From: Actinomycetes bacterium
GTDB lineage: Bacteria; Actinomycetota; Actinomycetes; JAJYSQ01
Reading direction: 5' to 3'
NCBI GenBank assembly: GCA_021793495.1
Contig: JAJYSQ010000163.1
Location: forward strand, 1-5,478
Length of the DNA stretch: 5,478 nucleotides
This document shows, piece by piece, positions 1 through 4,987 of the stretch. Below the pieces are notes generated by a model. It was given only the letters and a program-made list of their open reading frames with translations. It was not told where the DNA came from and did no database searches. The first letter of the stretch is position 1; every line of letters begins with the position of its first letter. Made by a program: the position numbers and the translations under genes.

Positions 1-1
1 G

Positions 2-187
2 TCGTCGGCTCCCTCTGGTGGGTGGCTGCCGTCGTTCCTGGACTCGTGCACTTCGGCATCCCAGGAGTGCCTTCAAGCGGAGACGGCGTCCGAGCTACGA
101 GCCCTGCGAACCCTGGTAGCGGTGGGTCTGGCACTGGTGGTGGCCCTCTTGGCGGCGCTGCTGGTGCTTCCGGTGGGCAGGCGGTGA
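2..187 (+). CDS. C-terminal part of a small membrane protein (5' end outside window)
   Basis: The frame is open from the left edge to TGA at 185-187 and gives 61 residues. No ATG, GTG or TTG lies before the hydrophobic part, so the start should be upstream of the window. The visible part has a polar stretch with two cysteines and a Glu/Arg-rich segment (about residues 30-41), then a Val/Ala/Leu membrane span (about residues 42-57) and a short GRR tail. The Arg-Arg end after the span suggests the C-terminus is in the cytoplasm. The next gene starts 4 bases later, so it belongs to the same run. The family is not recognised; a minor structural or assembly protein of the phage is plausible from position only. 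Confidence 0.55.
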   Translation, partial: SSAPSGGWLPSFLDSCTSASQECLQAETASELRALRTLVAVGLALVVALLAALLVLPVGRR

Positions 188-191
188 CGGC

Positions 192-338
192 GTGGACCCG
201 CTGACCTTCACCGACACGTTCGCTGGGGCGTTCGCGCAGCTGGTGTTGACCGCGGGTCTGGCCGTCATGGTCCTGGCCGTGGCGGTCGGCTGGGCCAAGG
301 CCGCAACTAGGACTGACGAGGGCACCCCCGATGAGTGA
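192..338 (+). CDS. Small single-span membrane protein, 48 aa (possible minor coat protein)
   Basis: GTG start at 192, preceded by the purine-rich AGGCGG at 179-184 with a 7-base spacer; stop TGA at 336-338. The protein has a short N-terminal polar segment (MDPLTFTDTF), one hydrophobic span (about residues 14-35, ending in GWAK) and a polar acidic tail (TDEGTPDE). It overlaps the next gene by 8 bases, which implies translational coupling. Size and place, just ahead of the coat-like gene, resemble the 32-33 aa pVII and pIX proteins of Ff phages, which cap the end that leaves the cell first. That assignment is inference; no sequence family is recognised. Confidence 0.62.
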   Translation: MDPLTFTDTFAGAFAQLVLTAGLAVMVLAVAVGWAKAATRTDEGTPDE

Positions 339-429
339 CCTCGTCCTGCTGTGGAGCGCTCTTGTCGTCGGCCTGTGTGTCGGCGCCGTGCTGCGAGCCG
401 CGGCGTTCGCTCTGCCCAAGGCGGGCTGA
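331..429 (+). CDS. Tiny single-span membrane protein, 32 aa (possible pVII/pIX-like)
   Basis: ATG at 331, with GAGGG at 318-322 eight bases upstream. The start lies inside the end of the preceding gene in another frame; stop TGA at 427-429. The product is almost entirely one membrane helix: MSDL, then a hydrophobic run with one Cys (about residues 5-20), then an Arg and a short tail ending PKAG. At 32 aa it is the size of Ff pVII (33 aa) and pIX (32 aa), and it sits 26 bases before the coat-like gene, as gene IX precedes gene VIII in Ff. These proteins are too short and divergent for homology, so the role rests on size, topology and position. Confidence 0.6.
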   Translation: MSDLVLLWSALVVGLCVGAVLRAAAFALPKAG

Positions 430-443
430 GCGGCTTCCTCCCG

Positions 444-450
444 AAAGGAG
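444..450 (+). promoter_or_regulatory. Strong ribosome binding site of the coat-like gene
   Basis: AAAGGAG lies 5 bases before the GTG at 456. It is the clearest Shine-Dalgarno sequence in the window and fixes the coat gene start at 456, not at the in-frame start at 351, which lies within the preceding small gene. CTCC at 438-441 could pair with GGAG at 447-450 in a weak 4-bp hairpin. Confidence 0.75.
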
Positions 451-468
451 CGATCGTGGACACGATCG
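451..468 (+). promoter_or_regulatory. Perfect 8-bp inverted repeat over the coat-gene start codon
   Basis: CGATCGTG (451-458) and CACGATCG (461-468) are exact reverse complements separated by GA. The GTG start codon (456-458) is the inner end of the left arm, and the repeat begins one base after the Shine-Dalgarno. As RNA it would form a stem of 7-8 bp that hides the start codon; as DNA it is a two-fold symmetric site. Either a translational control hairpin or an operator-like site is possible. The pairing is seen directly; the function is inferred. Confidence 0.5.
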
Positions 469-803
469 AGCAGAACAAGGTCGAGGCCGTTGCCCCGGCC
501 GAGGTCACGCGGGCCGGCCTGGTGGGTCGGGTCGTGGCGGGGTTCCGGCGCCTGCGGGGTCGGGTCTCGGGCGTGCTGGTCACGCTGGCCTTCCTCGTCG
601 GCGGCGCCGGTGTCAGCACGGCATCGGCGACCACGGGCACGACGAGCACGGACCCCACCGGCGGCGCCGGGGACACGTTCTTCACCTCGCTGCAGAGCTA
701 CCTGACCGGGCACCTGATCACGGCGGTGCTGGCGCTGGCGGTCATCGGCGTGTCCGTCTCGATGCTCCTGTCGTGGGGCAAGAAGGCTGCCAAGAGCAAG
801 TGA
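456..803 (+). CDS. Major coat protein candidate (pVIII-like), 115-aa precursor
   Basis: Would be the main filament subunit, stored in the inner membrane and packed around ssDNA during extrusion. The GTG start is fixed by AAAGGAG. The precursor has a long, arginine-rich N-region (residues 1-37), a hydrophobic core (about 38-52) and a likely signal-peptidase site after STASA (residue 58). The mature part is about 57 aa: a Thr/Gly/Asp-rich N-terminus, an amphipathic stretch, one membrane span (about residues 87-107) and a basic end (GKKAAKSK). Acidic outer part, single span and lysine-rich DNA-facing tail are the hallmarks of mature pVIII (50 aa in Ff). The 58-residue leader is much longer than the 23 residues of M13. 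The gene has the best ribosome site here and is followed by a strong hairpin, as expected for high-level expression. Confidence 0.75.
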   Translation: MDTIEQNKVEAVAPAEVTRAGLVGRVVAGFRRLRGRVSGVLVTLAFLVGGAGVSTASATTGTTSTDPTGGAGDTFFTSLQSYLTGHLITAVLALAVIGVSVSMLLSWGKKAAKSK

Positions 804-811
804 TGCTAGCT

Positions 812-848
812 GGGAGGGGTCGTGCTTCCCGAGGGCGCGACCCCTCCC
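812..848 (+). terminator. Strong hairpin after coat gene, probable (leaky) terminator
   Basis: GGGAGGGGTCG (812-822) and CGACCCCTCCC (838-848) form a perfect 11-bp GC-rich stem with a 15-base loop. GU and GC pairs can extend it inward. It begins 8 bases after the coat stop codon. No T-run follows, so it may act as a partial terminator, pause site or mRNA 3' stabiliser. Ff phages have a strong terminator at this same place, after gene VIII and before gene III, which limits expression of the minor adsorption protein. Confidence 0.6.
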
Positions 849-862
849 CTACCTCGGGAGGG
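842..862 (+). promoter_or_regulatory. Alternative hairpin masking the ribosome site of the pIII-like gene
   Basis: CCCTCCC (842-848) is the exact complement of GGGAGGG (856-862), with a 7-base loop. GGGAGG at 856-861 is the Shine-Dalgarno for GTG at 867. The left arm is also part of the right arm of the 812-848 hairpin, so the two structures exclude each other. This has the form of an RNA switch linking coat-gene translation or termination to expression of the next gene. The complementarity is seen directly; regulation is inference. Confidence 0.45.
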
Positions 863-866
863 TGCT

Positions 867-2645
867 GTGAGGTCTGGTCGGTGGGCTGGTGCTGCTGCGG
901 TGCTGGCTGTCGCGGCGCTGTGGGTGGCGTTGGGTGTGCCGGCTGGGGCTGCTCAGGCGGACTGCGGGTCGCTGTGCACTCCTGAGGGTCTGGCGGTGCT
1001 GGGCGACTCCAACGCGTTCAGCGCTGGCCTGGGGACCGGTACCGAGATGTCCTCGGCGTTGGCGCTGTCGGATTCGGCTGCTGGCGGGACGTCGGCGGCG
1101 GCGTCGGGTGTCGGTGGTGTGACGTTCGGCCAGGCGGTGGCGGGGGGTGCGCCCGTACTGGTGGGCGGCAGCATCGCGGCGTACGTGGGCATCAACAAGT
1201 GGGCCGCTGGCTCGGTGAACGTGGCCCAGGGTGGGGCGACGGGTCTTGTCGGCGGCGGGTCGATCCCGGCTGGCTACTCAGTGTCCCCGACCTTCCCATC
1301 AGCCTTCGGAGCATGGCCTCCTGACGGCAGCACTACCGAGCCGCTGACGGTGTCTTTCGCGGTGGATGCGGCGGGGTCGATTGATGGGACGTTTACGTTC
1401 GCGCCGCATTCCGGGGAATACATGATCCTGGGTGCCAGGGTGGTCACGTACGGTTCTGCGGACTGGCCGACTGGTGCGGCTCACCCCACGCTGGTGCCGT
1501 TGCTTAATCTGGGCGGCGTGCAGTCGAGCCCGACCGTGTACTCCTTGGGTCCGGCTCCGTCGACTCGTTATGTGGTCGAGTTTGGTCCGATGCCGGCTGC
1601 GACGACGTCCGGTGTGGCGACAGGGATCTGGGTTCCGGCCGGCGACCCGATTTCTCCTCCGGCTTCTACGGGTGGTGCCGGGACCATTACGCGCACGCTG
1701 ACGTGCACGAATGGGAGTACGACCTCGGTGGAGACCGACACGATCCCGGTGAACGTTTCGACTGGCGGCTCCTATAGTTTCGGCGATCTGAATTGTCCGG
1801 CCGGGATGGTGGTCAAGACGTTCAAGGCGGACCTGACGCCGTCTTCCGGTGGCAGTACTCAGGCGGTGATCCCCGAAACGGCGTCGACGCCGCAGACGCA
1901 GTCTGTCCCGTCGCAGTACCCCGCCTGCCTGACGGGGGTGTGTCTGTTGCGGCTGTTCAAGTTGCAGCCGGCTGGTACTCCGGAGCAGTCGTGCGGTGAT
2001 CTTGCGGTGGCGTGCCCGGACTGGTACGCGGACCCGAACCGGTCGAGCGATTATGAGTGCCGTTGGGGTTCTTATGTGGTGCCTACGGACGAGTGCAGCG
2101 TTTATCGGGTGCCTGGTGAGCTGCTGCCGAATACGCAGATCAACCCGGACGGTACGACGACGTACCTGCCGTGGCCTCCGCTGCCGGCGCCGACGGCTGC
2201 GGCGAATCCGGGGGCCGCGTCTCAGGGCTGTTTTCCGTCCGGCTGGTCCGCGTTCAATCCGGTGCAGTGGGTGTTGATGCCGGTGCAATGCGCGCTGTCG
2301 TGGGCGTTTGTGCCTAGCTCGGCGACGAGCACGGACTGGCAGACGTTCGTCAGTGATGTGCAGACGCATCCGCCAGTGTCGATCGCGGTGGGTGGGGTGC
2401 AGTTCACCAATGACGTGATCGCTGGTGTGAACGGTCAGGGCGATTGCTCCAATGTGCCGCTTGAGATGGCCGATTCTGGTTTACAGGGTGCCGGCGCAAC
2501 GTTCGACCTGTGTGCTGGTGTGAAGGCCGTTGCTGGTACGACGTGGGGCCAGGCTGTCGAGCTTGTGGTTACGGTGGCGATCATCGGGTGGGCGTCGTGG
2601 ATCGTGATGCATCGGGTCGGTCGCTCCTTCGGGAGCAAGGCGTGA
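867..2645 (+). CDS. Large secreted, C-terminally anchored phage protein (pIII-like adsorption candidate), 592 aa
   Basis: Likely the tip protein that binds the host, by position and topology; receptor unknown. The chosen GTG at 867 has GGGAGG 5 bases upstream and yields a clean signal peptide: RSGR, a hydrophobic Ala/Leu/Val core, cleavage after AQA (residue 31). An in-frame GTG at 822 would put the start inside the hairpin and spoil the signal. Mature regions: a Gly/Ala/Ser-rich part to about residue 140; a probable beta-rich part (about 150-330); a Cys-rich part (Cys from 280 to 410, including CLTGVC); a Pro/Ala linker (433-453); a conserved-looking block rich in aromatic residues from C455 to S485 (CFPSGW, FNPVQW, CALSWAFVP); and a C-terminal span (about 564-581) with a basic tail. 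This architecture matches pIII/OrfU proteins, which diverge strongly in sequence. Third codon positions contain many G and T, unlike the ATPase gene. Confidence 0.68.
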   Translation: MRSGRWAGAAAVLAVAALWVALGVPAGAAQADCGSLCTPEGLAVLGDSNAFSAGLGTGTEMSSALALSDSAAGGTSAAASGVGGVTFGQAVAGGAPVLVGGSIAAYVGINKWAAGSVNVAQGGATGLVGGGSIPAGYSVSPTFPSAFGAWPPDGSTTEPLTVSFAVDAAGSIDGTFTFAPHSGEYMILGARVVTYGSADWPTGAAHPTLVPLLNLGGVQSSPTVYSLGPAPSTRYVVEFGPMPAATTSGVATGIWVPAGDPISPPASTGGAGTITRTLTCTNGSTTSVETDTIPVNVSTGGSYSFGDLNCPAGMVVKTFKADLTPSSGGSTQAVIPETASTPQTQSVPSQYPACLTGVCLLRLFKLQPAGTPEQSCGDLAVACPDWYADPNRSSDYECRWGSYVVPTDECSVYRVPGELLPNTQINPDGTTTYLPWPPLPAPTAAANPGAASQGCFPSGWSAFNPVQWVLMPVQCALSWAFVPSSATSTDWQTFVSDVQTHPPVSIAVGGVQFTNDVIAGVNGQGDCSNVPLEMADSGLQGAGATFDLCAGVKAVAGTTWGQAVELVVTVAIIGWASWIVMHRVGRSFGSKA

Positions 2646-2896
2646 TTACTGATGCGGTGGTTCATGCGCTGCTGGGTGCGTTGTCGGCGCTGCTGACGCT
2701 GTTGCCCTCCACGGGGAATGTGACGCTTGGTTCCGGCGTGGACACGACCGTCATGGGCTGGGCCGGCGCGGCGAATTCGTTTGTTCCGTTCTCGGCCGTT
2801 GTTCAGGTCCTTGTGCTGTTGCTGGGTTTGCAGCTGGTGCTCATGGCCTGGGATGTGGCCGTGTGGGTTTACCACCAGGTCTGGGGGTCTGACTGA
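2642..2896 (+). CDS. Small two-span membrane protein (pVI/Ace-like candidate), 84 aa
   Basis: GTG at 2642 overlaps the preceding stop as GTGA, and GGGAG at 2631-2635 is 6 bases upstream. The product has a first span (about residues 5-22, ending LLP), a 25-residue polar Gly/Thr loop, then NSFVPF leading into a long second hydrophobic segment (about 51-78) that ends in VYHQVW. The pattern of a short loop, Phe-Val-Pro and a long Tyr/Trp-ended helix is common in small membrane proteins of Gram-positive phage and conjugation modules. Place between the pIII-like gene and the ATPase gene corresponds to gene VI in Ff and ace in CTXphi; pVI anchors pIII at the virion end and helps release. The role rests on synteny, size and topology. 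Confidence 0.6.
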   Translation: MITDAVVHALLGALSALLTLLPSTGNVTLGSGVDTTVMGWAGAANSFVPFSAVVQVLVLLLGLQLVLMAWDVAVWVYHQVWGSD

Positions 2897-3558
2897 TGAG
2901 TGTTGAGTGGGATGTGCTCGGCGGGGTTCCGGCGGCGACGCGCCGTGGTGGTCCGGCGCGGGAGTGGTTTGCTCGTAGCGCGGCGTTGGACGGGGCGCGG
3001 GGCGCGGCGGTCCTGCTGATGCTGCTGGACCACCTGCTCGTGGTGACGGGGCATGGCGACCTGTGGTGGGTGCGCTCGACGGTGACTCGTGCGGCCATGC
3101 CGGGGTTCATGGTGATTGGTGGGGCGCTGGTTTCCGGCACGATGACTCCCCCGCGGCTGGCTCGCCTGGTGCGCACGATCGCGTTCGGAGTGGCCCTGCC
3201 GGTCGTGGTGCCGTGGATCGATGACCCGAACATCCTGGTGATGTACGCGGCCGGCTGGTTGCTGGTGTGGGCGGTGAGGCGCTGGACGTGGGGAGCGCCG
3301 CTGCTGGTCATCGTGGGCGCCACGCTGGCCGGTAACGGGCTGCTGGGGCACACCGGCGCCGGCTACTACCCGATCGGCGCAGTAGCGGCGCTGATGGCTG
3401 CGGGCGCGTGGATCGGCCCGGTTCGGCTCGGGTCGTGGCTGCGGTCGTTCGCTGCTCGGCGGCTGCGGCCGGTCCAGTGGCTGGGGCGTCACGCCCTGGC
3501 GTTCTACGTTCTGCATCTGCTGGTGCTGCGGTTCTTGCAGGTGGGCGGCGTCCTGTGA
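2896..3558 (+). CDS. Integral-membrane acyltransferase candidate (TraX/DUF1624-like), 220 aa
   Basis: ATG at 2896 shares its A with the preceding TGA, so it is coupled to the pVI-like gene. After a polar N-terminus of about 26 residues the protein is a multi-span membrane protein with about six or seven hydrophobic helices. The first helix carries R27, D32, R35 and a DH pair (45-46), fitting the R-x-LDxxRGxAxxxMxxDH pattern of TraX and DUF1624/heparan-acetyltransferase relatives. FMVIGG (71-76) and a terminal helix with LGRHALAFYVLH (196-207) also fit that group. The length is closer to TraX than to the longer OafA-type enzymes. TraX N-acetylates F pilin; here the substrate could be a virion protein or a cell-surface glycan. 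No such gene belongs to the Ff or CTXphi core, so it is probably an accessory gene. The family call is by motif recall and the substrate is unknown. Confidence 0.6.
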   Translation: MSVEWDVLGGVPAATRRGGPAREWFARSAALDGARGAAVLLMLLDHLLVVTGHGDLWWVRSTVTRAAMPGFMVIGGALVSGTMTPPRLARLVRTIAFGVALPVVVPWIDDPNILVMYAAGWLLVWAVRRWTWGAPLLVIVGATLAGNGLLGHTGAGYYPIGAVAALMAAGAWIGPVRLGSWLRSFAARRLRPVQWLGRHALAFYVLHLLVLRFLQVGGVL

Positions 3559-3650
3559 GCGGGGTGCTCGGGGTCGCGCAGGTGGTGGGCGTCGTGATGC
3601 TCGGGGTCATTGTCGTTGGCTCCCTGCTGGTGTACGGGGGCCGGCCGTGA
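3555..3650 (+). CDS. Single-span micro-protein, 31 aa
   Basis: GTG at 3555 overlaps the acyltransferase stop as GTGA; stop TGA at 3648-3650. The product is MSGVLGVAQ followed by one Val/Leu/Gly-rich helix (about residues 10-27) and a short YGGRP end. The ribosome site is weak (AGGTGG at 3539-3544), so translation is probably coupled to the gene before. It is exactly fitted between two overlapping neighbours, which argues that it is real. Function is not recognised; it could be a minor coat protein or part of the export complex. Confidence 0.55.
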   Translation: MSGVLGVAQVVGVVMLGVIVVGSLLVYGGRP

Positions 3651-3754
3651 GCGGCTACCTGCTGATGCGCGTGCTGGGTGCTGCGGCTGCGGCGAGCACG
3701 TATGCGGTGGTGCGTGCGGTGATCTACCGGCGCCGTCGCGGGGGCCGGCGATGA
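3647..3754 (+). CDS. Single-span micro-protein with very basic tail, 35 aa (possible anchor for the export ATPase)
   Basis: GTG at 3647 overlaps the stop of the previous micro-gene as GTGA, and its own TGA overlaps the ATPase ATG as ATGA. The product begins MSGY like its neighbour, has a short hydrophobic helix (about residues 4-26) with a small-residue AAAAA core, then RRRRGGRR at the C-terminus, which should lie in the cytoplasm. In Ff pI a basic amphipathic stretch and a membrane span follow the ATPase domain in the same chain; here the ATPase lacks both. Supplying the anchor in trans is an inference from adjacency and charge. Confidence 0.55.
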   Translation: MSGYLLMRVLGAAAAASTYAVVRAVIYRRRRGGRR

Positions 3755-4335
3755 TCGAGGGGATCTTCGGGCTGCCGGGCAGCGGCAAGACGTACGAGGG
3801 CGTGCGCCGGCTGCTGCTGGAAGCCGATTCCGGGCGCCAGTGCTACTCGGTCACCCCGATCAACCACCCGAACGTCGAGCTCGTGACCTACGACGAGTGC
3901 CTGGACCCGTTCCTGCCGCCCGGGCTGATCTTCTGGGACGAAGTCCACCTGAAACTTGGCGCCAACGACTACCGGCAGTTGCAGCCGGAATGGTACGAAA
4001 AACTGTCGCAGACCCGTAAGGACGGGCACGACCTGATCTACACCAGTCAGCATGAGTCCAAGGTGCTCAAGCAACTGCGCGACAACACCCACTATGGGTG
4101 GGTCTGCAACGCGTGGGGCGCCTGGCGGGGACACCCGGTGGCGATGTCTGCCTCTTGCTGGGAAATGTTCAAACTGCGCCGCAAGAAGCCGCTAGATCGG
4201 TACATTCACCGGTTCTCGATGCGGGTGGCGCGGGCCTACGACACGCGCTACGCGATCAAGGCAGAAGCGGCCGTACGCGAGCGGCAACCCCTCGTCATTG
4301 TCGAGGGCCGGCACAAGGCAGAAGGAGTGGCGTGA
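3751..4335 (+). CDS. Zot/pI-type assembly ATPase, short form of 194 aa
   Basis: Expected to power filamentous virion assembly and extrusion at the membrane. Walker A is GLPGSGKT (residues 7-14), right at the N-terminus as in Zot-domain proteins; Walker B is LIFWDE (59-64), with the catalytic Glu. LIYTSQH (95-101) fits the sensor-like strand of the family, and R110 in KQLRDN could be the arginine finger. ATG at 3751 was chosen because the nucleotide motif should start within about ten residues; an in-frame TTG at 3610 would add 47 non-homologous residues that overlap two small genes. Zot of CTXphi is about 399 aa and Ff pI 348 aa, with a membrane span and an outer domain. This one ends near residue 194 without any span. 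Codon use is rich in C-ending codons, unlike the structural genes before it. Confidence 0.85.
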   Translation: MIEGIFGLPGSGKTYEGVRRLLLEADSGRQCYSVTPINHPNVELVTYDECLDPFLPPGLIFWDEVHLKLGANDYRQLQPEWYEKLSQTRKDGHDLIYTSQHESKVLKQLRDNTHYGWVCNAWGAWRGHPVAMSASCWEMFKLRRKKPLDRYIHRFSMRVARAYDTRYAIKAEAAVRERQPLVIVEGRHKAEGVA

Positions 4336-4487
4336 TGGCGTGGATTGAGGGCGACTACATCGAGTGCGCGTGGTGCGGCACCGAAGACGGCCCGTTCGAG
4401 TACTTCGGTGACGAGGACGAGTACCTGTGCTCGGACTGCGTCGACGAGCTCGAAGAGGGCGGCACCGGCCCTGACGGCGAGGACTGA
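4335..4487 (+). CDS. Small acidic zinc-ribbon protein, 50 aa
   Basis: ATG at 4335 shares its A with the ATPase stop, and AAGGAG at 4322-4327 is 7 bases upstream, a good ribosome site. Four cysteines form CAWC (11-14) and CSDC (32-35) with a 17-residue gap, the usual geometry of a zinc ribbon or zinc knuckle. The rest is very acidic (EYFGDEDEY, then DELEE and a GPDGED end), which makes nucleic-acid binding by charge unlikely and suggests a protein partner or DNA mimicry. Its overlap with the ATPase gene suggests function in the same complex, or regulation. No named family is recognised. Confidence 0.7.
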   Translation: MAWIEGDYIECAWCGTEDGPFEYFGDEDEYLCSDCVDELEEGGTGPDGED

Positions 4488-4489
4488 CC

Positions 4490-4930
4490 GTGAGTCGGCT
4501 GCTGTGGGTGCTGGCTGGGTTCGTCGCCGGGGTGGTCGTGTCGCGCAACGCGGCGCCGATGGCTAGCCCGGTGCTGGGTGCGGTCCTGGTCGGTGTGGCG
4601 TTGGTGGTCGCGGTGGCCTGGTGGGGTGGCGTGCGTGACAAGAAGGCTGCGGTTGCCACGGCGGTGGCTAAGGCGGTCGCGGTGGCGACGGCTACGGCGG
4701 AGGCGCAGTCTGCGGCGGTGGCGGGTGCGGCGGCGCAGGCCGCGGTGAACCTGTATCTGGGAGGGGCCGGCGTAGGGCCGGACGGACAGGCCGACGCGAG
4801 CGACTTGTCGCCGCGGCGGCTGGCCGGCCGGCACGAAGCCGTGCCGATGCTCGACGGCGTGCTGGTGCGGGATGCGGCGTCGAGCCTGATGGGTGAGTCC
4901 ACGGTGCACGAGGTGCCGCAGGTGACCTAG
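4490..4930 (+). CDS. Two-span membrane protein with Ala-rich helical segment, 146 aa
   Basis: GTG at 4490, 2 bases after the previous stop, with GCGAGG at 4477-4482 as a modest ribosome site. Two spans are predicted by eye (about residues 3-18 and 27-46) with a short loop SRNAAPMAS. A long Ala/Val-rich stretch follows (about 50-90, starting DKKAAVATAVAKAV), likely a continuous helix or coiled coil. The last 55 residues are polar and probably disordered. Two N-terminal spans and a long helical cytoplasmic part would suit a scaffold at the assembly site, but no family is recognised. It is the last gene before the gap that precedes the Rep-like gene, and strong G-over-C skew on the coding strand groups it with the structural genes. 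Confidence 0.65.
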   Translation: MSRLLWVLAGFVAGVVVSRNAAPMASPVLGAVLVGVALVVAVAWWGGVRDKKAAVATAVAKAVAVATATAEAQSAAVAGAAAQAAVNLYLGGAGVGPDGQADASDLSPRRLAGRHEAVPMLDGVLVRDAASSLMGESTVHEVPQVT

Positions 4931-4960
4931 TCGCGCTGGTCGTCTGCGTCCTGTCCGCAC

Positions 4961-4986
4961 ACCCGGCGGCAACCGGGTCACAACCG
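4961..4986 (+). repeat. Hairpin and helical-turn direct repeat upstream of the Rep-like gene
   Basis: ACCCGG (4961-4966) and CCGGGT (4973-4978) form a perfect 6-bp stem with a 6-base loop. CAACCG occurs at 4970-4975 and again at 4981-4986, 11 bases apart, which is about one helical turn. This is the only noncoding gap over 30 bases between genes besides 804-866, so a promoter, operator, terminator for the upstream operon or part of an origin would be expected here. Nothing matches a known nick site or a clear -35/-10 pair. Confidence 0.35.
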
Positions 4987-4987
4987 C

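Noticed and set aside
22..204. 60-aa ORF rich in Gly/Ser/Pro on the plus strand
   Set aside because: It overlaps the frame-2 membrane-protein end and has low-complexity composition typical of an alternative frame in GC-rich DNA; frame 2 ends 4 bases before the next gene and gives a sensible membrane span.
351..455. Longer coat protein starting at 351
   Set aside because: It would overlap the 32-aa gene and lacks a ribosome site; AAAGGAG at 444-450 points to 456.
600..670. Repeated GGCGGCGCCGG at about 600 and 660
   Set aside because: Both encode Gly-Gly-Ala-Gly in the coat-like protein; this is explained by codon use and not by a mobile or regulatory repeat.
822..866. Upstream GTG start for the large secreted protein
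   Set aside because: It lies inside the 812-848 hairpin, has no good ribosome site and adds 15 residues before an otherwise complete signal peptide; GTG at 867 has GGGAGG 5 bases away.
1299..2369. 356-aa minus-strand ORF opposite the pIII-like gene
   Set aside because: Its product is extremely Arg/His-rich with no domain pattern, the usual antisense shadow of a GC-rich gene; no ribosome site or neighbour supports it. The same applies to minus-strand ORFs at 95-685, 2435-2875, 2841-3516, 4192-5029 and 4692-5220.
3610..3750. TTG start adding 47 residues to the Zot-like ATPase
   Set aside because: The extension is Cys/Gly-rich, overlaps two micro-genes and would move Walker A far from the N-terminus, unlike the family.
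4829..4846. CGGCAC/GTGCCG hairpin
   Set aside because: It lies inside the coding frame of the 146-aa protein, well before its stop, and 6-bp stems are frequent by chance at this GC content.
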